Counted from the first letter of the stretch, positions 7,079-14,381 are shown. The stretch is DNA of 15,732 nt from DATGHS01 sp035307785 (GCA_035307785.1 DATGHS010000040.1:1-15732); one strand, 5' to 3'. The notes: generated by a model from the sequence alone, not told the origin. Numbers and translations: made by a program.

Positions 7079-10000
7079 CACTTCTTCGGCTCAATCGTGC
7101 CACCATCCCACGTGATCTTGCAATGTGGCAATGCGGCGGCGAGTTTCTTCACGCCATCGCCAGTAACTTTCGTCTCGGTGAGATCAAGGTCAGTCAGCTT
7201 CGATAGTGCCTTAAGATGTTCAAGTCCCGCATTAGCGAGGGGGCAGCCGCGAAGGCTCAAATGTTCCAGATTGGGTAGCGCGCCAAGTTTTGCGAGGCCA
7301 TTAGCGCTGACTTGGCTGTAACCAAGTTCCAACCAAGTCAATCGTGGAAATCCCGTGAGTTGCGCAAAGCAATCATCGCCAGTTTGGTAGCTAACACCTA
7401 AGGAAGTGAGTTTGGGCAGTTCCTTGAGCCGGCCGGCAACGCCATCGGTCAGCGGTAAGCTGATCGAGACGTGACGCAGGTTCGGTATCCCTTTAAGCTG
7501 TGCCAGTCCAGCTTCACTGATCCTGGTAGAGTCGATCCACAACAACTCCAATTTCGCCATGGCTTTCATGTCCGCCAGGGCAGCGTCGGTGATTTGCGTA
7601 TAGTTGATACCGAGATCTTTCAGATTGGGCAGCCCTTTGATCGTGGCCACACCTGCATCGGTTATTCGAGTGCCGTGCAGGTTGAGCGTTTCGAGCTTGG
7701 CAAGGCCCTTGAGGTGCACCAGACCGGCATCAGTAATCTGAGTGGCAAGAAGTCGCAGCGCCCGCAGTTCGGAGAGCCCCTTCAGATGTATCAATCCGGC
7801 GTCATCGACCTTTTCCTTTTGACTGAGATCGATGAATATCACCTGGAACGGTCCGCTGGGCAGGTCCTTCGCATTCTTGATTGGTTGCCACGGCGCAAGA
7901 ACGACCTCACCGTCCATCGACAGCACCCACTCGGCGGCGCGGCGGTCGGGGTCGGCGGATGGATTCGGCTCGATTGTGCCGCCGTCCCGCACGATCCTGC
8001 ACGCCGGCAACGCTTTATGCAACTCCTCGATTCGCTCGGCCGTGATCTTTGTCTGTTGAATGTTTAATTCCTGAAGCCCTTTTGCTTCCATCAACATCGG
8101 GAGCGATGCATTGGTGATGCGCGTGCCCTGCAAAAAAAGCACGTTCAGATTCTTGCAATTCTTGAATGGGGCGAGGCCGGCGTCGGTAATGTCCGGTCCG
8201 GAAAGCAAAATGGTCGTCAGCTTCGTGCACTTGGCGAACGGCGCCAGCCCTTCGTCGGTAACCCGCGTAAACTCCAAACCGAGCACAGAAAGATCCTTGC
8301 AATCCGCAAGCTGCATCAGTCCTTGGTCCGTCACCTTGGTGCGCCCGAGAGAGAGATTCGTCAAGTTTTTGCAGTTCTTCAGAAAGGCCAGACCAGCGTC
8401 GGTAACGCGGCTAGCATAAAGATTGGCAATCTGGAGCTTGGTGCAACCCTGAAGGATGGCCAGACCAGCGTCGCCAACGTTGGCGCCGTCGAGGGAAAGA
8501 ATGGTCAGGTCTCTGCAGTTTTTAAAATGGCTAAAGCCGGTATCGTCGACGGGCGACTTGTAGAAATTGAGGTACGTGATCGACTTGCAGTTGTCGAAAA
8601 GAACCAATCCGGCTTCGTTGATAAGTTGATTCCGAGGCAGGTCAACGGCCGTGAGCGTGAATCGGCCGAGCGGCAATTCCACAACTTCCTTGATCGGAAG
8701 GTCTTCGCCGTTGACCTTTACAGTGCCGCCAATTGACAGCACCCACTCGGCGGCGCGGCGGTCGGGGTCGCTGTTCATGGTCGCCACCACATTCGGCATG
8801 GCGGCTATCACTGTTACCGTCGCCTTGCCGTTCTTCACAATCTCGAACTTGTCTGACTCTACCTTTAGCCCGTCCGCGCCGCGGATTTCGACCAGGTACT
8901 TCCCCGGCGGCAAGCTCTTATTTTTCTCGCTCGGCTTGATGCGGTACTTCACTTCGCCGGTTTTTTGATCCTTGATGACGAGCTCGCCCTTGCTGAAGCT
9001 GACCTCGGCATCGTCGGCGACTTCGACGATCAGCGTGCCCTTGCTTGTCTTGAAGATTAACTGGTAAGCGGCGAAAGCGCCGCCGCTGATTAAAAGCAGC
9101 GCAAGCCCGATTGCGATGGCGACCATGCGCCGCCGCCGCCGAGCCGGAAGCGTAAGCGACGGATCGAAGATTCCGTCGCTCACGCTTCCGGCTCGTTTTC
9201 CGCGATCGACGCGCATGGCGGCCAACTGGTCGGCGGTCTCGGCAACGGTGTCCGAGCCGGAAGCGTGAGCGGCGGATGCAGCGTCGTCGCTTACGCTTCC
9301 GGCTCGTGTCACGGCGGTTAAGCCGGGTCCCAATTCCACTTTCGCCAGCGCCTGCACGACTTCCGTGGCCGAGCCGATGCGCTTGGCGGGATCCTTTTCC
9401 AGCAATTTCATGATGAGATCAGAAAGCGTGGGCGGAATGTCGAAGTTCAGCAATTGCGGCGGGTCGGGGTTCTCCGTTGCCAGTGCCGAGAGGATAGCCA
9501 GCGTGTTCGCGCCATGAAACGGCAAGCGGCCAGTGGCCATGCGGTACATCACGGTGCCTAGCGAAAATAGATCGGCCCGGTGATCGACCTTTTCGCCCTT
9601 GGCCTGCTCCGGCGCCATGTAGGCCGGTGTGCCGACGACCGTCCCCGTTTGCGTCAGGCGCACGTCTTCATCTCCGACCCGGGCCAGGCCGAAGTCGAGA
9701 ACTTTGACGCGCTGCACAATCTCGCCATGTTCCGTTTCCACATCTTCAAGCCAAAGATTGCCGGGCTTGATGTCGCGGTGTACCTGGCCGCGCGCATGGG
9801 CGGCCGCCAGACCGCGGGCCGCCTGCCGGCCAAAGCGAATGATCTCCGGCGCGCTGAGCCGGCCACCCAGTCCCAGCCGATCTTCCAGGCTCTGCCCCTT
9901 CAACCATTGCATGGCGATGTACGGCACTCCGTTGGCCTCGCCGACCTGGTGGATCGTGACGATGTTTTCATGCTCCAACTGCGCCGCTGCTTGCGCTTCG

Positions 10001-10533
10001 CGGAGGAAGCGCTCCCGCGCCGATTTCTTGCCGGCCACGTCCTTTTTCATGACTTTCAGGGCCACCGCCCGCTTGAGCTTTACATCTTCGGCCCGAAAGA
10101 CCACGCCCATGCCGCCCGAGCCAAGGATTTCGAGAATGCGATAACCGTTTAGCCGGCCGATCTCGCCGGTCCCTTGCGGCGGCGAAAGGAAACTGATATC
10201 GTCGTCGGAGTCATCGTCCTCTACTTTCGAGCCGTCGTCGGCAGGAATGGAGAGCGAACTGCCCTGCAGCAGTGTGTCCTGCACCGGCGCCATGGTGCTC
10301 AGCTTGGAAATGAGCGATTGCACGAGGGGATTCGCTCGCTGCGCTGCGGCGCTACCGGGATTCTTCAGCGCTTCCACCACGAAATCCTGCTCGGTGCAAG
10401 CCTGGATGACGGTGGTACATCCGGGGCATTTCTCAATGTGAGCGGCCCATTGCTCCACCTCGGCGGGCGCCAGCTTTCCCAGGACAAAATCGACCAGAGT
10501 GGCTTGGGGCGGGCAGATTGCGGTTGCGGGCAT
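7078..10533 (-). CDS. Membrane Ser/Thr protein kinase with N-terminal HxxxCxxC motif and duplicated LRR sensor modules
   Basis: An 1151-aa protein. Residues 32-39 hold H-x3-C-x2-C (HIEKCPGC), like the zinc motif of anti-sigma factors. The kinase domain runs about 131-400: glycine loop GSGGMG from 138, Lys160 (ALK), HRD 252-254 (HRDIKPGN), DFG from Asp280, APE 307-309; all catalytic residues are present. A linker rich in RAGSVSD and an Arg cluster precede one membrane span (about 470-490), which by the positive-inside rule puts the kinase in the cytoplasm and the C-terminus outside. A PEGA-like beta region (about 500-575) follows. Two modules then each open with DPDRRAAEWVLS (589, 861), continue as 24-residue LRRs and close with DGGTIEP. 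ATG at 10533 is preferred over an in-frame TTG at 10557, which would add eight residues with no ribosome site. The ECF sigma gene lies 174 bp upstream on the same strand, so sigma is the likely partner. Confidence 0.93.
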   Translation of the reverse strand: MPATAICPPQATLVDFVLGKLAPAEVEQWAAHIEKCPGCTTVIQACTEQDFVVEALKNPGSAAAQRANPLVQSLISKLSTMAPVQDTLLQGSSLSIPADDGSKVEDDDSDDDISFLSPPQGTGEIGRLNGYRILEILGSGGMGVVFRAEDVKLKRAVALKVMKKDVAGKKSARERFLREAQAAAQLEHENIVTIHQVGEANGVPYIAMQWLKGQSLEDRLGLGGRLSAPEIIRFGRQAARGLAAAHARGQVHRDIKPGNLWLEDVETEHGEIVQRVKVLDFGLARVGDEDVRLTQTGTVVGTPAYMAPEQAKGEKVDHRADLFSLGTVMYRMATGRLPFHGANTLAILSALATENPDPPQLLNFDIPPTLSDLIMKLLEKDPAKRIGSATEVVQALAKVELGPGLTAVTRAGSVSDDAASAAHASGSDTVAETADQLAAMRVDRGKRAGSVSDGIFDPSLTLPARRRRRMVAIAIGLALLLISGGAFAAYQLIFKTSKGTLIVEVADDAEVSFSKGELVIKDQKTGEVKYRIKPSEKNKSLPPGKYLVEIRGADGLKVESDKFEIVKNGKATVTVIAAMPNVVATMNSDPDRRAAEWVLSIGGTVKVNGEDLPIKEVVELPLGRFTLTAVDLPRNQLINEAGLVLFDNCKSITYLNFYKSPVDDTGFSHFKNCRDLTILSLDGANVGDAGLAILQGCTKLQIANLYASRVTDAGLAFLKNCKNLTNLSLGRTKVTDQGLMQLADCKDLSVLGLEFTRVTDEGLAPFAKCTKLTTILLSGPDITDAGLAPFKNCKNLNVLFLQGTRITNASLPMLMEAKGLQELNIQQTKITAERIEELHKALPACRIVRDGGTIEPNPSADPDRRAAEWVLSMDGEVVLAPWQPIKNAKDLPSGPFQVIFIDLSQKEKVDDAGLIHLKGLSELRALRLLATQITDAGLVHLKGLAKLETLNLHGTRITDAGVATIKGLPNLKDLGINYTQITDAALADMKAMAKLELLWIDSTRISEAGLAQLKGIPNLRHVSISLPLTDGVAGRLKELPKLTSLGVSYQTGDDCFAQLTGFPRLTWLELGYSQVSANGLAKLGALPNLEHLSLRGCPLANAGLEHLKALSKLTDLDLTETKVTGDGVKKLAAALPHCKITWDGGTIEPKK
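7168..7809 (-). repeat. LRR array 2 of the kinase (nine units)
   Basis: Nine leucine-rich repeats, residues about 909-1122 of the kinase, each starting with a form of (V/I)TDAGL and carrying KGL or KAL at the position where array 1 has a cysteine. Units are 24 residues except the fifth and sixth, which are 23. The array ends in a cap LPHCKITWDGGTIEP. It was probably produced by duplication of the whole module and then diverged. Confidence 0.85.
7919..7954. repeat. 36-bp exact direct repeat, copy A (pair at 8735-8770)
   Basis: The 36 bases encoding the DPDRRAAEWVLS part of the second LRR module are identical to those at 8735-8770 encoding the first. Flanking DNA differs. This marks the duplicated module boundary inside the kinase gene. 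Confidence 0.9.
8047..8622 (-). repeat. LRR array 1 of the kinase (eight cysteine-type units)
   Basis: Eight 24-residue leucine-rich repeats at residues about 638-829 of the kinase, with consensus VTDAGLAxFKNCKNLTxLxLxxTR. The Cys at repeat position 12 is present in units 1-7 and absent from the last. The cap LPACRIVRDGGTIEP closes the module. It is separated from array 2 by a repeated DPDRRAAEWVLS segment. Confidence 0.85.
8735..8770. repeat. 36-bp exact direct repeat, copy B (pair at 7919-7954)
   Basis: This is the partner of 7919-7954 and encodes DPDRRAAEWVLS at the start of the first LRR module of the kinase. Confidence 0.9.
9141..9194. repeat. REP-like inverted repeat inside the kinase linker, element 1
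   Basis: The arms 9141-9163 and 9172-9194 match at 22 of 23 positions around an 8-base spacer. Each arm has the form GAGCCGGAAGC-GT(A/G)A-GCGACGG, where GTAA/GTGA would be the loop of a small inner stem. On the gene strand the element is read as RAGSVSDGIFD followed by PSLTLPAR, in the linker between kinase domain and membrane span. It belongs to the same family as 9254-9305 and resembles 11316-11376. Confidence 0.85.
9254..9305. repeat. REP-like inverted repeat inside the kinase linker, element 2
   Basis: The arms 9254-9275 and 9284-9305 match at 19 of 22 positions. It has the same core as the element at 9141-9194, which lies 59 bp away. On the gene strand it is read as RAGSVSDDAASAAHASGS. 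Both elements are in frame and leave the kinase gene intact, so the low-complexity linker appears to be built from repeat insertions. Confidence 0.85.
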
Positions 10534-10626
10534 GGCAAGACTCTTTTTACCAAGCAAGACACGAAGGGGCTTTTGAAAAGGTACACGCGAGGGCGGGGAA
10601 ATCTAACGAGAAAACGGAACTTTCCT

Positions 10627-10708
10627 ACCCCGCACGCTCGAAGACTTGCGTGCGGGCTTGGAGTAACCTGGTGCCAAGCCCGCAGCCGAGTCTTCGAGGC
10701 TGCGGGGT
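10627..10708. repeat. Inverted pair of hairpins with covarying stems between sigma factor and kinase genes
   Basis: Hairpin 1 pairs CCCGCACGC (10629-10637) with GCGTGCGGG (10648-10656) around a 10-base loop TCGAAGACTT. Hairpin 2 pairs CCCGCAGCC (10679-10687) with GGCTGCGGG (10698-10706) around the reverse complement of nearly the same loop. The two hairpins are also inverted relative to each other: the 35-base arms 10627-10661 and 10674-10708 match at 30 of 35 positions. The differing stem bases are compensated within each hairpin. The element begins right at the stop codon of the sigma gene and lies in the presumed sigma-kinase transcript. Confidence 0.8.
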
Positions 10709-11274
10709 TATTCCAACATGCCCTTTAAATCCTGGCGCACGCGGGCCAGAACCCTGGATTTCGCCACGTATACGGCCCCGGGCACAATGCCCAGCTCGGC
10801 GGCCACGTCCGCGGCGGACCGGCCCATGACCACGTGCTCCCAGCAGGCCTTCCAGGTCTTTTCCGGGAATTCGCGGCGCATGAGGTCCAAAGCGTGGCTT
10901 AGCAAATGCTGCCGATACTCCTCTTCAGCCAGCGCATCGGGCAGTTCCGCATCGGCGAAGGCATCGAGATTGACTTGAGTTCCCGCCATCCTGGCATTCG
11001 CCTGCTTGCGGAGCAGGTTGCGCCATCGGTTTAACAGCACCGTGCGCAGCCAACTCCGAAAGCCACGCTCCTGGTCGTATTGAAAAGTGGGTAGCTTCTG
11101 GACGAGGACGGTGAAAATGTCCTGCACCAGGTCGGCCGCGTCGGCATCTTTGAGGCCGAGCTTGCGAGCCCAGTAAAAGAGCAAGGGCGTGTAGAGTTGC
11201 ACGAACCTGGCCCAGTCGGTCTGCGCGGGCGAGTGCCGCAGTTGATCCAACAGACTGACGGGCGTACTGTACAT
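10708..11274 (-). CDS. RNA polymerase ECF-type sigma factor
   Basis: A 188-aa sigma factor of the extracytoplasmic-function class. Region 2 covers about 20-90 (FVQLYTPLLFYWARKLG; DLVQDIF; GFRSWLRTVLLNRWRNLLR), for core and -10 contacts. Region 4 covers about 130-183, with a helix-turn-helix at about 151-180 (GRSAADVAAELGIVPGAVY). Regions 1.1 and 3 are absent, as expected for the class. The start is ATG at 11274; no clear ribosome site precedes it. No separate anti-sigma gene lies nearby. The next gene on the strand is the LRR kinase with an HxxxCxxC motif, so control by phosphorylation or by the kinase's zinc-like domain is inferred. ECF factors paired with Ser/Thr kinases are established in other bacteria. 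Confidence 0.93.
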   Translation of the reverse strand: MYSTPVSLLDQLRHSPAQTDWARFVQLYTPLLFYWARKLGLKDADAADLVQDIFTVLVQKLPTFQYDQERGFRSWLRTVLLNRWRNLLRKQANARMAGTQVNLDAFADAELPDALAEEEYRQHLLSHALDLMRREFPEKTWKACWEHVVMGRSAADVAAELGIVPGAVYVAKSRVLARVRQDLKGMLE

Positions 11275-11315
11275 GTGGGGATTATCTTATCTTCGCTAGG
11301 CGAATCAAGGCATTG

Positions 11316-11376
11316 GCGAGCCGAGCCGCGTAAGCGGCCGGGTGTTGGACCCGCCGCCTTACGGCGCACGGCTCGC
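11316..11376. repeat. Inverted repeat with GTAA-loop hairpins in the sigma/TVP38 divergent region
   Basis: The 28-base arms 11316-11343 and 11349-11376 match at 22 of 28 positions around GTTGG. Each arm contains its own small hairpin: GCCGC-GTAA-GCGGC in the left arm and, read on the other strand, CGCC-GTAA-GGCG in the right arm, so stems differ but stay paired. The GAGCCG...GTAA...CGG layout matches the elements in the kinase linker. It lies 41 bp upstream of the sigma start, within the 182-bp divergent region; the rest of this region shows no promoter I can support. Confidence 0.8.
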
Positions 11377-11456
11377 AATTGCATGATTACGGGAATCATT
11401 CGGCCATTTCGGTATCATGGTTATTGTCTAATGGCTACGAAACATGAGGTTGCGCA

Positions 11457-12200
11457 ATGGAAGATCGGCCAGTGGAGGAAGACGTTGTTAGGCCAGCCTG
11501 GCACTGGAAGCTACTGCTGCTCGGGGTCTTTGCCGTCCTCATTGCCACGTTTTACCTTTCCGGCCTGCACCATTATTTCTCCTGGACCGCACTGAAGCAG
11601 AGCCGCGATGACTGGCGGGCCATGGCCGACCAAAATCGCGAGGTGGCCATCGTTGTGTTCGTGTTAATGAGCATCGTGCTCATGAGCCTGTCGCTGCCGG
11701 TAGGCAGCATTCTGAGCATGGCCGCGGGAGCGATGTTCGACCAGTGGCTGGGCTTTGGCATTATCACGCTGACATCGGTCGTCGGGGCGACATTGGCATT
11801 TCTTTCCAGCCGCTATCTCTTCCGCGACTTCGTGCGCCGTTGGTTTGGCCGCTGGATAGCAATTGTGGATCGCGGCATTCACCGGGACGGAGCACTCTAT
11901 CTTCTCATGCTGCGCCTGTCACCCGTGGTTCCTTTTTTTGCCGTGAATGCCACCATGGGCTTGACTAACATGCGCACCCGCACGTTCGTTTGGGTGAGCC
12001 TCATTGGCATGATTCCGAGTTGCTTTCTGTACGTGATGGTAGGCACGCAGATCATGCGGATCGACCAGCCAAGCGATATCATCTCGTGGAAGTTGGTGGC
12101 GATCCTGATGGCGCTCGCGATAGTTCCGCTGTGCACGCGCTGGTTTTTTCGCCGGCGTTCCTCAAGCCCGGTTACCGACCCTTCTACAAAGCATCGCTAA
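11457..12200 (+). CDS. TVP38/TMEM64 (DedA-type, VTT domain) membrane protein
   Basis: A 247-aa inner-membrane protein. Hydrophobic segments lie at about 18-36, 62-80, 97-118, 176-198 and 211-230. Two stretches between them look like the re-entrant loops of the VTT domain: LSLPVGSILSMAAGAMF (78-94) and the signature LRLSPVVPFF...N...GLTNM (152-172). SSRYLFRDFV (117-126) corresponds to the family's (G/S)RYLxR motif. Members are thought to move lipids or act as proton-coupled carriers; the substrate here is unknown. The start ATG has GAGG seven bases upstream (11446-11449). The tail is basic and hydrophilic, likely cytoplasmic. It is 126 bp from the PfaD-like gene on the same strand, so co-transcription is possible but not shown. 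Confidence 0.88.
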   Translation: MEDRPVEEDVVRPAWHWKLLLLGVFAVLIATFYLSGLHHYFSWTALKQSRDDWRAMADQNREVAIVVFVLMSIVLMSLSLPVGSILSMAAGAMFDQWLGFGIITLTSVVGATLAFLSSRYLFRDFVRRWFGRWIAIVDRGIHRDGALYLLMLRLSPVVPFFAVNATMGLTNMRTRTFVWVSLIGMIPSCFLYVMVGTQIMRIDQPSDIISWKLVAILMALAIVPLCTRWFFRRRSSSPVTDPSTKHR

Positions 12201-12326
12201 ACGAGCCGAATTCCCATACAATTTTCTCTTAATGCGCTCGATTCTAACAGCGAGATTATCCAGTGCCAACGTCCCGGTTGAATTAACGGCAAGCTCGCAC
12301 GCAGACAACGGTTAAGACTCCGCACC
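12201..12326. other. Intergenic region with a possible -10 element
   Basis: The sequence is AT-richer than its surroundings. TACAAT at 12227-12232 matches a -10 box well, but no convincing -35 box lies 16-18 bp upstream. No terminator hairpin is visible. It may carry the promoter of the PfaD-synthase cluster; this is weak evidence. Confidence 0.3.
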
Positions 12327-14009
12327 ATGATGTCGGCCACGATGACCAGACCACCGTTTCCTATTCGCGCCGACCGATCCCCCATTGGATGGTGGACGCC
12401 AAGCGGTCACGAGCCCGAATCTGATCCCGCCGCGATCTTGCGCGCTGTTCACGACATTCGCTCGCCGCTTACGCTTCTGCAAACTGACGCCGGTCTCGGC
12501 CTGCCCGTCGGCGGCTCCTGCATTTTTGGCGAAACACAGCCCGAGCCCAATGCCCTGCCAATCATCGCCCAGGTTCCTGCTTGCGATCCGGCGCAGCTTG
12601 GTGATTCATCGTTTTGTGCCGACCACCGGCTGCGCTATCCGTATGTTTGCGGCGCCATGGCCAACGGCATCGGTTCGGCCGATATTGCGGAGGCGATGGG
12701 CCAGGCGGGAATGCTGGCCTTTTTCGGAGCCGCGGGCCTTTCACCGGCCCGAGTCGAAGCTGCCATCGACCGGCTCACGCGTTCACTCGGCGACACGCCT
12801 TTTGGCTTTAATCTCATTCACAGCCCGAATGAGCCACATCTGGAAGGCACGATTGTTGATTTGTATCTGCGGCGCGGGATTCGGCTCGTAGAAGCCTCCG
12901 CGTATTTGGATTTAACGCTGCCGGTGGTGAAATATCGCGTCACCGGCATTCATCGCGACGGCGATGCCCGCATTGTCACGCCGAATCGGATTATCGCCAA
13001 GGTTTCACGCGTCGAAGTGGCGACCAAATTCTTCTCACCGCCGCCGGAGAAGTTCCTGCAGGAACTCATAAATCAACGAGCCATCACTTCCGAGCAAGCG
13101 GAACTCTCGCGCCAGGTGCCGATGGCCCAAGACGTGACGGCCGAAGCCGACTCCGGCGGCCACACCGATAACCGTCCAGCCGTTACGCTGATTCCCACAA
13201 TGATCGCGCTGCGCGACCGCTTGCAAGCGAAATATGGCTACGACCGGCCGCTGGGCTTGGGCGCGGCCGGCGGCATCAGCACTCCAGCTTCGGCCGCCGC
13301 GGCATTCGCGATGGGCGCCGGCTACATTCTCACCGGCTCGGTCAATCAGGCTTGCGTGGAATCGGGCAGTTCCGATGCCGTGCGCGAAATGCTCGCCCAG
13401 GCTGAGCAGGCCGACGTGATTATGGCCCCCGCGGCCGACATGTTCGAAATGGGCGTAAAGGTGCAGGTGCTGAAGCGCGGCACCATGTTCGCCATGCGGG
13501 CCGCCAAGTTGTTCGAGCTTTACCGCAACTATGCAAGCCTGGAGGCGATGCCGGCCACCGAGCGCGTCCAATTGGAGAAGAACATCTTCCGCCAGCCATT
13601 CGACGAAATCTGGCGGCAGACCAAGGACTTCTTCCAAACCCGCGACCCATCGCAGATTCCGAAAGCCGAGGCCGACCCGAAGCACAAGATGGCACTCGTC
13701 TTCCGCTGGTACCTGGGCCAATCATCGCGCTGGGCCAACGCCGGCGAGCCAAGCCGGAAGATGGATTACCAGGTCTGGTGCGGCCCCGCGATGGGCGCCT
13801 TCAACGAATGGACGAAGGGCACATTCCTGGAGCAGCCAAGAAACCGCCGCGTGGTGACCGTGGCGCTGAACCTGCTTTACGGCGCGGCACTTTGCCAGCG
13901 ACTGCACTGGCTGCGCTGCCAGGGCGTGACTCTGCCGGAGGAATGGACGCAGGTGCGGCCGAGGGAGCGCGGGGAATTGGAGCGGTTATTGGCAAGCCGA
14001 GTTCCATAA
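12327..14009 (+). CDS. pfaD: PfaD-like FMN-dependent enoyl reductase of a PUFA/polyketide synthase
   Basis: A 560-aa protein with the length and order of PfaD, the trans-acting enoyl reductase that reduces double bonds during polyunsaturated fatty acid or polyketide assembly. The N-terminal segment has WWTPSG, then GGSCIFGETQ, followed by a nitronate-monooxygenase-like TIM barrel starting at about YPYVCGAMANGIGSA. The FMN phosphate-binding stretch is LGAAGGISTPASAAAAF (Gly315-Gly316) with GYILTGSVNQ after it. The C-terminal part carries typical PfaD motifs (MFEMGVKVQVLKRGTMF; FRWYLGQSSRWAN; WCGPAMGAFNEWTKG). ATG at 12327 is taken; ATG codons at 12330 and 12342 are equally possible because no ribosome site decides. 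It lies upstream of a small membrane gene and a large synthase gene. The product of the pathway is unknown. Confidence 0.92.
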   Translation: MMSATMTRPPFPIRADRSPIGWWTPSGHEPESDPAAILRAVHDIRSPLTLLQTDAGLGLPVGGSCIFGETQPEPNALPIIAQVPACDPAQLGDSSFCADHRLRYPYVCGAMANGIGSADIAEAMGQAGMLAFFGAAGLSPARVEAAIDRLTRSLGDTPFGFNLIHSPNEPHLEGTIVDLYLRRGIRLVEASAYLDLTLPVVKYRVTGIHRDGDARIVTPNRIIAKVSRVEVATKFFSPPPEKFLQELINQRAITSEQAELSRQVPMAQDVTAEADSGGHTDNRPAVTLIPTMIALRDRLQAKYGYDRPLGLGAAGGISTPASAAAAFAMGAGYILTGSVNQACVESGSSDAVREMLAQAEQADVIMAPAADMFEMGVKVQVLKRGTMFAMRAAKLFELYRNYASLEAMPATERVQLEKNIFRQPFDEIWRQTKDFFQTRDPSQIPKAEADPKHKMALVFRWYLGQSSRWANAGEPSRKMDYQVWCGPAMGAFNEWTKGTFLEQPRNRRVVTVALNLLYGAALCQRLHWLRCQGVTLPEEWTQVRPRERGELERLLASRVP

Positions 14010-14048
14010 GGAACCGGGTTAGCTACCGTAACCGAGCGGAAGTTGCCG

Positions 14049-14381
14049 ATGCGAAACTCTGAGCGAGACGCGCTTGGCTTTGCAATGGCGATCATAATCA
14101 CGACGACGCCGTCTGTTTGCTTAGCATGGTTCGGCGACAACTTATCGAAGGACGGGCCAATCGGATGGCCGGCCTACATGATGCCGACCATTGTTGGAGT
14201 GATCTCTGGAATCTTTGCAGGTGGAATTGCATGCGTGGTTTGCAGGCTGTGGCATCATCGAATGTGGTGTTACGCGGTGTCGGCAGGCTGGACCCTCCTT
14301 GTGGTGTTAGTGATTTTTTTGACGACCGGCCTCGGCGATTGGTGCTTTGGTTTCGCGGAGCGTTTTCGACCTTCGCAGTAG
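14049..14381 (+). CDS. Small predicted three-helix membrane protein, unrecognised
   Basis: A 110-aa protein I do not recognise. Three hydrophobic segments lie at about residues 12-29, 38-66 and 73-96, with Cys in helices 2 and 3 and a Trp-rich last third. ATG at 14049 is chosen over TTG at 14043 because GGAAG (14037-14041) sits seven bases upstream. It lies between the PfaD-like gene (39 bp) and the synthase (55 bp), in the same direction. The location suggests co-expression, but composition is less GC-rich than its neighbours and it may be a later insertion. It is real with moderate certainty. Confidence 0.55.
   Translation: MRNSERDALGFAMAIIITTTPSVCLAWFGDNLSKDGPIGWPAYMMPTIVGVISGIFAGGIACVVCRLWHHRMWCYAVSAGWTLLVVLVIFLTTGLGDWCFGFAERFRPSQ

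Noticed and set aside
7471..8067. 198-codon + strand frame opposite LRR array 2
   Set aside because: It is an antisense shadow of the LRR repeats.
10534..10557. TTG start adding eight residues to the LRR kinase
   Set aside because: There is no ribosome site before it, and ATG 10533 gives the usual N-terminus ahead of the HxxxCxxC motif.
10174..10728. 184-codon + strand frame overlapping kinase and sigma genes
   Set aside because: It is antisense to the kinase N-terminus, contains the repeat doublet and has no domain signature.
11380..11456. Sigma-70 type promoter for the TVP38 gene (TTGCAT and TATCAT boxes)
   Set aside because: The spacing between the boxes is about 25 bp, too long for a functional pair.
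13035..13721. 228-codon - strand frame inside the PfaD-like gene
   Set aside because: It is a shadow of a strongly conserved coding region; His/Gly-rich translation is typical of antisense GC-rich DNA.
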